Source of the DNA: Aureimonas pseudogalii
Lineage (GTDB): Bacteria; Pseudomonadota; Alphaproteobacteria; Rhizobiales; Rhizobiaceae
DNA length: 64,000 nt
Direction: 5' to 3'
NCBI RefSeq assembly: GCF_014196835.1
Contig: NZ_JACIEK010000001.1
Span: 186,001-250,000 of the forward strand
Shown here: piece by piece, positions 24,016 through 32,149 of the stretch
How positions within the stretch are numbered: the first letter of the stretch is position 1
Layout: the number at the start of each line of letters is the position of its first letter
The notes under the pieces: model-generated
Told to the model about the DNA's origin: nothing
Databases searched by the model: none
Seen by the model: only the letters and a program-made list of their open reading frames with translations
Made by a program: the position numbers and the translations under genes

Positions 24016-25099
24016 AGAGATAGTTGAGGATCGAGAGACTCTGCATTCGCCCGGTGATGGCGTAGGTCTTGTCGAGCTGGGTCTGCAGATCCTTGACGAG
24101 GAGCAGCGCCTCGGTCTCGTCGACGCCTTCGAGGCGCATGTAGGCGGCCTGGACGATGTCCTTCTGCTTCGTCAGGGTCGTGTCGGCCGCCTCGATGCGG
24201 GCGAGGCGCGTTCCGACGTCGGCGTTGATCCGGGTGATGCCGTCGTTGCCGGCGACGAGCTTGGCCTGCGCGGCCTTCATCACCGTGGCGCGGGCGCCGT
24301 CTCCCATCGATTCCACGCCGAGCGCCGTGATCATCGCGTAGCCCGCCGCCATGTCGCGGAAGGCCTTGTCGTTGGCGCTCACCGTGGTGGTGATCGTCTC
24401 GGTCTTGGAGATCCGCGCCTCGCCGATCTCGTCGGAGGCGTTCGACCAGTTCTGGTCCCAGGTCGAGACGGTGGCGGGCGAGACGGGCGTGGTGGAGAAG
24501 GAGTCGCTGAACTTGTAGCTCTTGCCGTCGCTCGCGGGGTAGCCGGTCTCCGACAGGTAGGCGCCCATCTGCGCCTCCGTGACGTTGGCGCGCGTCACCG
24601 CGGTTCCGGTGGTCGCGCTGGCCGCGGCGAGGAAGGCGTTGAAAGCGGTGGTGACGGCGGCCGAACCGTCCTCCATCGGCTTCACGTCGGTCTGCGTGCC
24701 CGAGAAGTAGTACTGGCCGCCGGTGTTGTTGTTCACCGAACCAATGAGCTGCTGCATGTTCTGCTTGGCGGATGCGACGACCGTCGGCGTTCCCGTGGCG
24801 GTCGCGGTGCCGGTGATCAGCTGGCTCTGGAAGGCGACCGCGGTCTTCGACACGGCGTCGAGCGTGCCGGTGACGAGCTTCAGACGCCCGCTCACCAGCT
24901 TGTTGGACGCCAGCGTGCGGTCGATCGTCGTCTCGTCGGCGCGATAGGAGATGGCGGTGCCGGTGAGCCGGCCGAGCGTCAGCCCGACGTCGGCGTGGCG
25001 GCCGGTGAGGCCCTCTTGGGTGGAGTCCTTGATCTGGCCCTGGATCCGCAGGATCGAGGACCGCGCGAAGGTGCTGAGCGACAGGCTGGAAATGCTCAT
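24014..25099 (-). CDS. flgL: Hook-filament junction protein FlgL
   Basis: A 361-residue hook-associated protein that joins hook and filament. The N terminus (ISSLSLSTFARSSILRIQGQ) and the flagellin-like C terminus (VQAAYMRLEGVDETEALLL, ending LSILNYL) form the coiled-coil D0/D1 core. It follows flgK after 16 bp. The stop codon lies within a 19-bp tandem duplication. It is exported, so there is no signal peptide. Confidence 0.93.
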   Translation of the reverse strand: MSISSLSLSTFARSSILRIQGQIKDSTQEGLTGRHADVGLTLGRLTGTAISYRADETTIDRTLASNKLVSGRLKLVTGTLDAVSKTAVAFQSQLITGTATATGTPTVVASAKQNMQQLIGSVNNNTGGQYYFSGTQTDVKPMEDGSAAVTTAFNAFLAAASATTGTAVTRANVTEAQMGAYLSETGYPASDGKSYKFSDSFSTTPVSPATVSTWDQNWSNASDEIGEARISKTETITTTVSANDKAFRDMAAGYAMITALGVESMGDGARATVMKAAQAKLVAGNDGITRINADVGTRLARIEAADTTLTKQKDIVQAAYMRLEGVDETEALLLVKDLQTQLDKTYAITGRMQSLSILNYL

Positions 25100-25115
25100 G
25101 GACGTTCGGTCCTCG

Positions 25116-26588
25116 TCACACGGATTGCAGGAGGGCCGCCATCATCTGATCCACCGTGGAGATCAGCTTGGACGAGGCCTGGAAGGAGCGTTGCAGATCG
25201 AGCAGCATGGTCAGCTCGGTCTCGAGATTGATGCCCGTCTCGTTGGAGAGGGTCTCCTTCGTCTTGTCGACGAGGGTCTGCTTGTAGGTAGTCTCCGACG
25301 ACTTGGCGCTGCGCTGCGACTGGAGCCAGCTCATGGAATTGCTGGCGAAGTCGGCGAGAGTTCCCGTCGAGGTCAGGCTGTCCGTCGTCTGGGTCGACTT
25401 GGTTTCCAGCTTGCCGATGAGATCGTTGATGCGGCCGGTGAAGCCCGCCGCGCCCGTGGTGTTGGACTTGTAACCGTTGACGTTGGTCGCGATGGCGTCG
25501 TCGTCGTTGATGCCGCCGTCGCGCAGGAGGAACGGGTTCTTGACCGCCGCCGCCGAGACCGAGAGGCGACCCGCGAGGCCGGGAGACTTGTCGACGAGAC
25601 CGTTGACGCCGTTCGGCGCCGTGAACAGACCCGTCTTCGGCGTGTCGCCGCCCGGCGGCGTCACGACGAGCTTCTCCTCGAAGGCGCCGATCAGACCCTC
25701 GGCCGTCTTGTCGAGCTGCGACTGGAAGTCGACGGCGGTTTTGTCGCGCAGTTCCACGAGGCCGGCGATGCGGCCGTCGCGAACCGGCATGTAGGCGTTC
25801 GGCCCCGTCACCACGGTGCCGTCGATCTTCATCGCATTGCCGGCGACGCCGGCGGTCAGCGGCGAGGTCGCGGTGTACTCCACCGGCCGGGCGATCTTGT
25901 CGAAGAGGGTCACGCCGCTGTCGGTGTGGAGGACGAGATCGTTGTCGCCGCGGATCTGGGCGCTGACGCCGACATAGATCGAGAGTTCCGCGACCGCGTG
26001 GTCGCGCTGGTCGACGAAGTCGGTGACGTCGATGTTGCCGCGGGTGCCGGCGGTCACCTTCTCGTTGAGATCCTCGATCCGGGCGAGGATCTTGTTCATG
26101 TCCTCGGCAGCGAGGACGAGGTTGTCGTCGGCGTCACGACGAATCACGCCGACCGTCGTGGTCAGATCGTTCAGCGAATTCGCGAGGTTCTGCGCCGAGC
26201 TGACGGCGGCCGAGGCGAAGTTGACGTTGTTCGGCGAGACCGCCAAGTCCTTCAGCGCGTTCGTCATCTTGTTGACGAGCGCGGCGGGCGAGCCATTGCC
26301 GGCCGTGTCGCCGATCGTCTCGTTCAGGCGGTCGAGGCCGTTCAGCACCGCCGAGGAGGTGTTGAGCGCGGAAGTCGACTCCAGCATGTTGCGGAAGAGA
26401 ACCGAGTTCTGCGACTGCGCGACCGAGCGCACCTCGACGCGGCCGTCGGGTCCCGTCACCACGTTGGCGTATTTTCGCGTGGCGCCCGGGTCGTTGACGT
26501 TGGCGACGTTGCGCGAGACGAGCGCGGTCTGCGTCTGCGTCGCGATCAGGGACGACTTGGCGGTGTTCAGGGCAGACGAAAGGGTCAT
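25116..26588 (-). CDS. flgK: Hook-filament junction protein FlgK
   Basis: A 490-residue hook-associated protein. The N terminus MTLSSALNTAKSSL is followed by LVSRNVANVNDPGATRKYAN, and the C terminus has the family-typical INLETELTMLLDLQRSFQAS. The start was set at MTLSSA; the preceding open frame is proline-rich and lies over intergenic hairpins. flgK follows flgE after 168 bp that contain several GC-rich stem-loops, so its level may be set independently of flgE. Confidence 0.94.
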   Translation of the reverse strand: MTLSSALNTAKSSLIATQTQTALVSRNVANVNDPGATRKYANVVTGPDGRVEVRSVAQSQNSVLFRNMLESTSALNTSSAVLNGLDRLNETIGDTAGNGSPAALVNKMTNALKDLAVSPNNVNFASAAVSSAQNLANSLNDLTTTVGVIRRDADDNLVLAAEDMNKILARIEDLNEKVTAGTRGNIDVTDFVDQRDHAVAELSIYVGVSAQIRGDNDLVLHTDSGVTLFDKIARPVEYTATSPLTAGVAGNAMKIDGTVVTGPNAYMPVRDGRIAGLVELRDKTAVDFQSQLDKTAEGLIGAFEEKLVVTPPGGDTPKTGLFTAPNGVNGLVDKSPGLAGRLSVSAAAVKNPFLLRDGGINDDDAIATNVNGYKSNTTGAAGFTGRINDLIGKLETKSTQTTDSLTSTGTLADFASNSMSWLQSQRSAKSSETTYKQTLVDKTKETLSNETGINLETELTMLLDLQRSFQASSKLISTVDQMMAALLQSV

Positions 26589-26625
26589 GGGTCGCAGCGT
26601 CCGCATCGGGAGGTCGGGATGGCCC

Positions 26626-26685
26626 GTCGGCCCCGCGGGCGGGGCCGACGTTTGTCTGGCGAGGGCCAAGCCCCGCCTGCGGGGC
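26626..26685. other. Two GC-rich stem-loops in the flgE-flgK gap
   Basis: The first pairs 26626-26634 with 26641-26649 (9 bp, 6-nt loop). The second is GCCCCGC/GCGGGGC around 26670-26685. Neither has a T-run on the minus strand. They may affect mRNA stability or processing. Confidence 0.5.
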
Positions 26686-26720
26686 TGACGTCGGTGTTGG
26701 GGAAGGTCGGCGCGTAGAAC

Positions 26721-26749
26721 GGGGCCGCACGTCGTGCGACGACGGCCCC
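26721..26749 (-). terminator. Possible terminator after flgE
   Basis: GGGGCCG/CGGCCCC outer stem with an inner CGTCG/CGACG pair, starting 7 nt past the flgE stop. The tail on the minus strand is only GTTCT, so termination may be partial, allowing flgK read-through. Confidence 0.5.
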
Positions 26750-26756
26750 TGCCCGG

Positions 26757-28112
26757 TCAGCGCTTCAGGTTGACGAGGACGTCGAGGATTTCCGAGCCGG
26801 TCTGGAAGACCTTCGAGTTGGCGGTGTAGCCGCGCTGGGACTCGATCATCGTGGTGAGTTCGGAGGCGAGATCGACGGTCGATTCCTCGAGCGCACCGTG
26901 CACCAGCGTGCCGAGGCCGCTCTGGCCGGCGACGCCGACGAGGATGGTGCCCGAGGCGACGCCCGCCGAGTAGACGTTGCCCGACAGCGACTTGAGATTG
27001 TCGGGGCTTTCCACCATGGCGAGCGGGATCTTGAAGAGCGGCACGTCCTCGCCGGATGCGAAGGTCGCCGAGACGATGCCGTCGTCGGAGATCTTGATCT
27101 TGTCGACGTTGCCTGGCGGGTTGCCGTTCACCTTGGCCGAAAGGGTCTGGTAGGCGGTAGAGACCGACGAGCTTCCGGTCAGGTCCAACTTCATGGACTG
27201 ACCATTCGGAATGGGAATCGTCAACGAAGTCGGCCCCACCAGCTTACCGCTGGCGTCAAATGACACGTCGACCGCGGTCATGAGCTGTCCGCCAGTTGCG
27301 TAGGGGAATGGCGCGGTGGCACCGGTTGCTGCCTTGGAGCGATCGAAGACGGCATATTGCCAAGTCGCATTCGTTCCGGGAACGACTGGAGGACCCGCTT
27401 GGGCGGCCGTGCCATCGGCAGTCTTGGTCATGTAGATGTCGAGAATGACCTCCTTGCCCGCGTTGTCGTAGACGACCAGTGACTCCTTGGAGGTCGGTCT
27501 CGCAGTCGCGCCGTTGGCACCTGGAAGCGTTCCCTCCACCGAGGTGGGAGGCGTCGCAGGCGTACCTGTCGCGGTCTTCAAGGCTGCCTTGTCGAGGTTC
27601 ACGCGCAGCGTGCCGCTGTCGGTTGGCTTCAGCCGCAACTCGGAGGAGTTGAGGTTCACGTTCTGAAGGCCGGCAAAGCCGTTGGCGACGCCTTGAATGT
27701 CGTCCATCGGCAAGGGATAGCCCTTGAGAATGTAACCGGCGGCATTGACCAAGTCGCCATTTCCGTTCTTCACGAAAGCCCCGGCGCGGGTGAGGAAGTT
27801 GCCTCCGTCGCCGTCGCCGACCACGAAGAAGCCCTTGCCGTTCACGGCGAGGTCGACGGCCTGGCTGTTGTTGGCATTGCTGGTGTAGCCGAGGCCGCCC
27901 TGCTGGCTGACCAGCGTGCGGGTCTGCGACTCGACGACGCCCGAATTGTACTGACCGGGGCTGGAGTCCAGCACCATGGTCGAGAACTCGGTGGTCGACT
28001 TCTTGTAGCCGGTGGTGTTGGAATTGGCGATGTTGTCGGACACCGCGCCCAGGCGGTTCGCCTGTGCGTTCATGCCCGACACGCTGGTGCGCATCAATCC
28101 GCCGATGCTCAT
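26757..28112 (-). CDS. flgE: Flagellar hook protein FlgE
   Basis: A 451-residue hook subunit. The N terminus (MSIGGLMRTSVSGMNAQANR, then NIANSNTTGYKK) and C terminus (LTTMIESQRGYTANSKVFQT) are the conserved rod/hook-family D0 regions. The start ATG at MSIGG is family-typical; the longer frame is not. The variable central domain (about 27080-27620) has lower G+C and a different codon mix from the ends. Upstream lie a bidirectional terminator and a TTAACC direct repeat that is a good candidate for FtcR binding. The next gene upstream is ftcR. Confidence 0.95.
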   Translation of the reverse strand: MSIGGLMRTSVSGMNAQANRLGAVSDNIANSNTTGYKKSTTEFSTMVLDSSPGQYNSGVVESQTRTLVSQQGGLGYTSNANNSQAVDLAVNGKGFFVVGDGDGGNFLTRAGAFVKNGNGDLVNAAGYILKGYPLPMDDIQGVANGFAGLQNVNLNSSELRLKPTDSGTLRVNLDKAALKTATGTPATPPTSVEGTLPGANGATARPTSKESLVVYDNAGKEVILDIYMTKTADGTAAQAGPPVVPGTNATWQYAVFDRSKAATGATAPFPYATGGQLMTAVDVSFDASGKLVGPTSLTIPIPNGQSMKLDLTGSSSVSTAYQTLSAKVNGNPPGNVDKIKISDDGIVSATFASGEDVPLFKIPLAMVESPDNLKSLSGNVYSAGVASGTILVGVAGQSGLGTLVHGALEESTVDLASELTTMIESQRGYTANSKVFQTGSEILDVLVNLKR

Positions 28113-28201
28113 GTCCCGACCTCGTTCTCTTGGGTTCAAGGCAAACTACGCGATGAAGCTTGTCCGGGGCTGCCACGCTCTATTATTTAAAGAATAGGCT
28201 G

Positions 28202-28218
28202 TTAACCTTTACTTAACC
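28202..28218. promoter_or_regulatory. TTAACC direct repeat upstream of flgE (candidate FtcR/Rem site)
   Basis: TTAACC occurs at 28202-28207 and 28213-28218, exactly 11 bp apart. Spacing of about one helical turn between direct repeats is characteristic of OmpR-family regulators. It is about 90-105 bp upstream of the flgE start and matches the TTAA array in front of flgB. Confidence 0.55.
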
Positions 28219-28226
28219 AATACAAG

Positions 28227-28258
28227 AAACCCTCGGGCACGGAGTGCGCCGAGGGTTT
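28227..28258. terminator. Bidirectional-type terminator after ftcR
   Basis: A perfect 10-bp stem AAACCCTCGG/CCGAGGGTTT (28227-28236 with 28249-28258) with a 12-nt loop. On the minus strand it ends in TTTCTTGTATT, 38 nt after the ftcR stop. Confidence 0.85.
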
Positions 28259-28296
28259 GATGAAGTCTCAATACTGGAGGGGGCAGATGGGCGGGA

Positions 28297-28968
28297 TCAG
28301 ACCCCGATGCCGTAGCCGAGGTAGCGCTTCGAGGAGACCGGATCGTAGCCGAGGCGCATCTTCAGCTTCTTGCGCAGCTTCGAGATGTGGCTTTCGATGA
28401 CGTTCTCTTCGACGTTCTCGTCGAAGATGCCGTAGATCGCCGAGAACAGCTGCTGCTTGGAAACGCGGCGGCCCTTGTTGGCGACCAGATATTCGAGGAT
28501 GCGGCGCTCGCGGCGCGGCAGCACCATCGGCTCGCCGCCGACTTCCGCGTCGCGGCCGTCGGAGAAGACGCAGATCTCGTCGCTAGACGTGCGGTTGCGG
28601 TCGATCGCCACGTCGCGGCGGCGGATGGCGCCGACCCGGGCGAGGATTTCCTTCACGTGCACCGGCTTGGCGACGACGTCGTCGATGCCGGCGGCGAAGA
28701 GATCGAGGGTGGAATTCAGCGCCTTGGCTTCGGCCAGCGCGATCAGCGGGGCGACCGAGCGCGAGCGAACGAGGCGGGTGAACTGGGCGCGCTCGGGAAA
28801 GTCGCCCAGCAGGAAGGCTTCGACCGAGGAGATGTCGACGTCCGACGCGGTCTCGACCCAGTCGCGGAACTCGTCGACGCCGAAGCCCGCGGAGGAGACA
28901 CCTTCCGTCGAGAACAGGGACTTGTAACCGTTGGTCACGAGCTCTCTATTGTCCACAACTACGATCAT
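28297..28968 (-). CDS. ftcR: Flagellar OmpR-type response regulator FtcR/Rem
   Basis: A 223-residue two-domain regulator: an N-terminal receiver-like domain and a C-terminal winged-helix DNA-binding domain (RRILEYLVANKGRRVSKQQL, then ESHISKLRKKL and RYLGYGI). It is orthologous by position and sequence to Brucella FtcR and Sinorhizobium Rem, master regulators of late flagellar genes. The receiver looks degenerate: Asp6 is followed by Asn7, the usual phosphoacceptor position falls at about L54-G55 with D56 beside it, and only Lys101 of the signalling residues is clear. No partner histidine kinase is nearby. The start MIVVVDN is preceded by GGGG. It lies between fliK and flgE. Confidence 0.9.
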   Translation of the reverse strand: MIVVVDNRELVTNGYKSLFSTEGVSSAGFGVDEFRDWVETASDVDISSVEAFLLGDFPERAQFTRLVRSRSVAPLIALAEAKALNSTLDLFAAGIDDVVAKPVHVKEILARVGAIRRRDVAIDRNRTSSDEICVFSDGRDAEVGGEPMVLPRRERRILEYLVANKGRRVSKQQLFSAIYGIFDENVEENVIESHISKLRKKLKMRLGYDPVSSKRYLGYGIGV

Positions 28969-29094
28969 CTTGGCCCCGCCGCGTCTCTTGCGTTTCGTTA
29001 GGGAAAAGATAACCAAACCCGCCGAATCGGCCTATCCTGAAAAATCATTAGAGGGTTAACGCAACCTTTTCACGACCTGCTCTAAAGCTTGCGT

Positions 29095-29110
29095 TTTCAA
29101 CAGGTTGAAA
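29095..29110. promoter_or_regulatory. 16-bp palindrome upstream of ftcR
   Basis: TTTCAAC-AG-GTTGAAA is a perfect inverted repeat (7-bp arms) about 125-140 bp upstream of the ftcR start. It suits a dimeric activator. VisNR, which controls rem in Sinorhizobium, is one possibility but is not encoded in this window. Confidence 0.5.
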
Positions 29111-29186
29111 GGTCTTGTTAAGGACGATTAAAATTGTTCCGACGTCCAGTGTCCGATCTACCGATACCGGCTGGTGCGAAACTGAT

Positions 29187-29213
29187 GAGGCTGCAACCAA
29201 AAGCTGCAGCCTC
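29187..29213 (-). terminator. Hairpin downstream of fliK
   Basis: A 9-bp stem GAGGCTGCA/TGCAGCCTC (29187-29195 with 29205-29213) followed on the minus strand by ATCAGTTTC. A smaller TCCGGC/GCCGGA hairpin (29285-29300) lies directly after the fliK stop. Confidence 0.6.
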
Positions 29214-29306
29214 GCTTAGTATCAGGTTTCGGAAGTGATGGTGGCCTGAGCCGGCGAATGTCGGCGATCTCGGTCGAGAGACGATCCGGCTTTCGCCGGA
29301 CAGGCT

Positions 29307-30821
29307 CTAGAGATAGGTCGAACCGGCGCGCTGGGGTGCGGGCGCGGCATCGCGGCGCGGCGTCTCGGGGGCCGGCGCGGACCGGCGCTCGGGCGACTGG
29401 CGCGAGCCCTCGCCGGTGCCCGCGTCTCCGCCGCGCGACTGGCCGCCGGAGCTCGGCGAGCGGGAGTCCGAGCCGCCGCCGGAGGAGGTGCCGGCGTCGC
29501 TGCTGCGCGCCGCCGAGGCGACGGCATCGCGCGTCACCACGGTGATGGCGGCGTCGTCGACCGAGAACCCGGCATGCTCCAGCACCGCGCGAAGGGTGCC
29601 GCGATCGTCGGCCAGAAGCACCGCCGTGTCGGCCTGGCTGGCCGAGAGTTCGAGCGTCAGCTTGCCCTCGTTGAGGCGCATGGAGACCTCCAGCGTGCCG
29701 AGATGCTCGGGCTGGAGCTGGATCGTCAGCGTCTTCAGGGCTGCGCCGCCCGCCCGCATGCGAACATGCGCCTCGCCGGGCTGCGGTGCCGGAGCGCCGG
29801 AGCTCGGCACGGAGGTGCCGAGCGCTTCCAGAATGCGTCCGGCCACCTGACCGGCGAGATTGGCCTGCCCGCCGGCGAGGCTCGCGCCCGGGCCGGTGAG
29901 GCTCGACGCATCCGCCGTCCGCACGTCCGCACGCAGGTCGAGATCGGCAAGCGCCGTCTGCGCGGCATTCGATCCGTCGCGGCTGGACTGACCGGACCCG
30001 CCGGACCCGCTTCGCTCGCCCGCTCCCTGCCCGAGCTGCGCCAAGGCCTCGTCGAAACTCAACCGCGGGGCCTCGGCCCGGCCCTCGGTGGCCGACGCGG
30101 ACGAGGCGGCGTCCTTCGCCGCCGCGGCCTCCCGTCCGGAGGACCGGGCGGGGGCCGACAGCAGCGCCGCCAGCTCGTTGCCCGGCGTGGACGCAGCCGC
30201 GACCGCGAGGCCGCCCGGGGCCGACTCGGCGGCGAGCCCGGTCGCATCGGCCTTTCCGGCCGTGGTGACGAGAACCATGCCGTCCTGGTGCGGCTCGAAA
30301 TGGGTTTCCATGCGCAGCACGTCGAGACGCAGAGCCTTGACCTTTTCCGACGCGGCGTCGGCCGGCACGGAGACGGCCGCGTCCGCATCCGGCGTCGCCA
30401 CCGGCTTTTCCGTAGACGGCTCCTGCGGCGTCGCCGCGCCGGCCGGCGCGCTCGCCTGCGCGGGAAGCGTTGCCGCCAGACCGATCAGGCCGAGCAGCGA
30501 CTGAAGCGCGCGGATGTCGGCCGCAGCGGCGTCGGGCTGCGCCGTCGCCGTCCCGTCGGCGACGGGATCGGTCTCGCCGGCGCTGGCGGTGTCGTCCACA
30601 GCCGTGTCATCGGCGGCGGCGACATCCTTGGGCGAGGCGTCGGCAGCGGCGGCACGAGGTCCCGCGCCCTGCCCATCGGCCTTGGCGGGACGGGCCGCGG
30701 CGCCGCGAACGGCCTTGTCGAAGGCCTCGCCCTGCGTGTTGCGGGCGGACTCGTCGCGGCCGGACGACCGCGAGCCGACGGGATCCTTCTCGACGGCGAC
30801 GGGAGCAAGTTCGATTTTCAT
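29307..30821 (-). CDS. fliK: Hook-length control protein FliK
   Basis: A 504-residue protein. Residues 1-330 are low-complexity, rich in A, G, S, D and P, as expected of the molecular-ruler part. The conserved C-terminal substrate-switch domain is visible at about residues 360-425: LTIQLQPEHLGTLEVSMRL, then LRAVLEHAGFSVDDAAITV. The last 70 residues are again Ser/Gly/Pro-rich. It switches export from hook to filament subunits. Its ATG overlaps the motC stop by 4 bp, so it is coupled to motC. Confidence 0.9.
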   Translation of the reverse strand: MKIELAPVAVEKDPVGSRSSGRDESARNTQGEAFDKAVRGAAARPAKADGQGAGPRAAAADASPKDVAAADDTAVDDTASAGETDPVADGTATAQPDAAAADIRALQSLLGLIGLAATLPAQASAPAGAATPQEPSTEKPVATPDADAAVSVPADAASEKVKALRLDVLRMETHFEPHQDGMVLVTTAGKADATGLAAESAPGGLAVAAASTPGNELAALLSAPARSSGREAAAAKDAASSASATEGRAEAPRLSFDEALAQLGQGAGERSGSGGSGQSSRDGSNAAQTALADLDLRADVRTADASSLTGPGASLAGGQANLAGQVAGRILEALGTSVPSSGAPAPQPGEAHVRMRAGGAALKTLTIQLQPEHLGTLEVSMRLNEGKLTLELSASQADTAVLLADDRGTLRAVLEHAGFSVDDAAITVVTRDAVASAARSSDAGTSSGGGSDSRSPSSGGQSRGGDAGTGEGSRQSPERRSAPAPETPRRDAAPAPQRAGSTYL

Positions 30822-32149
30822 GGCTTGGACGCGATGAGATCCTGGGAAGCCTGCGCCAGGGCCTGCTCCGCGCGGGAGAGGACGGACGGGGCTTCGGGCG
30901 TGGACGGGGCGGCGACCGGGTCGGCCGCGGCGACGAGCGGATGGGCGTCGATCGAGTCGAGCACGCCGAAGGCGGCGTCGAGCAGCTTGGCGTCCTCGGG
31001 ATGGAGCTGCGCGGCGTCGATCGCTTCGAGTTCGCTTCGCGCGCCCGCCGGGTCGGTGGTTCCGAGCCGCGAGGCCACCTCGTAGAGCCGGCCGCGAACC
31101 CGGTCGGCCTCGGCGACGCCTTCGAGGCTCAAACCCTTTTGAGCGGCGTCGTTGGCGAACTTCAAGTTGCCTTCGACGAGCGAGCGTCGCGACGCCGACA
31201 GGAAGAGCCGGGCCTGCCGCGGATCGGGAAGGCCCGCCAGAACGTCGGCCATCGCCGCCATCGCAGCGCCCGGATCGGTCTTGGCGCGCCCGACATAGAT
31301 CGCGGCGAACCGCGCCTCGAAATTCCCCGCATAGGACGAGTCGGCGTAGCGGTCGAAATATTGCCGAGCCAGCCGATCAGCGAACGTCCGTTCGCCCTGC
31401 GCCTCGACGAGCGTCGCCTCGAGCCGCAGCGCCGCCTCCTCGATCAGGGTTCCCGGCGCCAGCAGCCGTGCCCGGTCGAGATGGGGCAGCGCGTCGGCGG
31501 GATGATCGATCTGCAGGATCTGGCCGAGCACCAGGCTGAGCTGCGCCGCGAGCACCGGCTCGAGGCTCGCGAGATCGACTTCGAGAAGCCGCTTGGCCGC
31601 GGTTTCGAGATCGTTGCGCACATAGGCACTGGCCCCCTGGACGAGAGCGGTCTGCGTTTCGTCGAGAAGGCTCTCGCCCGCCAGCCGGTCGATGACCTCG
31701 GACGAGCCGCCGCTCAGCGTGAACAGGATGACCGCCCGCACGTTGCGCGGATCCTTCCAGACCACCGGATCGGCTTCGAGGAAGGTGGGGCCGAAGCGCC
31801 TCAGCAGCAGGGCCTGCACGCGGATCGCCCGGTCGTTGCCGCGCGCCACCTGATCCTGCAGGAACTGCACCGATCGCATCACGTCGAACGGCATCGGCGT
31901 GCGGCTGGTCTTCCAGCTGGGGTCGAAGGGCGCGGTCGCCAAGGCGGCCCCCGTCGCCGCCGCTTGGCCGTGCGCGGCACCGGTCGCCGGCGCCTCGCCT
32001 TCGGCCGCGCCCGGCGCTGCCGCCGCACCGTGGTCCGCGCTCGACGCCGCCGTCTCGGCTTCGGCCGCTTCGGCAAGCGCCGGCACGGGCAGCGCGAGCG
32101 CCTGCCCGAGCATCAGCACCCCGAGCGTCCATCCGGCCGCCCGTCTCAC
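30818..32149 (-). CDS. motC: Periplasmic motility protein MotC
   Basis: A 443-residue exported protein specific to rhizobia and relatives; it interacts with MotB in the periplasm and is needed for motor function. A signal peptide (MRRAAGWTLGVLMLGQALALPVPALA) precedes a long Ala/Gly-rich linker and a helical-repeat domain (DRARLLAPGTLIEEAALRLE is typical). Translation starts at GTG in a 4-bp overlap with motB and ends in a 4-bp overlap with fliK, so motB-motC-fliK are coupled. Its chaperone MotE is encoded at 43283-43882. Confidence 0.9.
   Translation of the reverse strand: MRRAAGWTLGVLMLGQALALPVPALAEAAEAETAASSADHGAAAAPGAAEGEAPATGAAHGQAAATGAALATAPFDPSWKTSRTPMPFDVMRSVQFLQDQVARGNDRAIRVQALLLRRFGPTFLEADPVVWKDPRNVRAVILFTLSGGSSEVIDRLAGESLLDETQTALVQGASAYVRNDLETAAKRLLEVDLASLEPVLAAQLSLVLGQILQIDHPADALPHLDRARLLAPGTLIEEAALRLEATLVEAQGERTFADRLARQYFDRYADSSYAGNFEARFAAIYVGRAKTDPGAAMAAMADVLAGLPDPRQARLFLSASRRSLVEGNLKFANDAAQKGLSLEGVAEADRVRGRLYEVASRLGTTDPAGARSELEAIDAAQLHPEDAKLLDAAFGVLDSIDAHPLVAAADPVAAPSTPEAPSVLSRAEQALAQASQDLIASKP

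Larger units (their letters stand above)
28969..29306. other. 338-bp intergenic region: ftcR promoter and fliK 3' end
   Basis: No gene is supported here. The ftcR-proximal half is unusually A+T-rich for the window and contains a 16-bp palindrome. The fliK-proximal half holds two stem-loops. In Sinorhizobium a lytic transglycosylase gene occupies this position; no remnant of one is visible. Confidence 0.6.
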
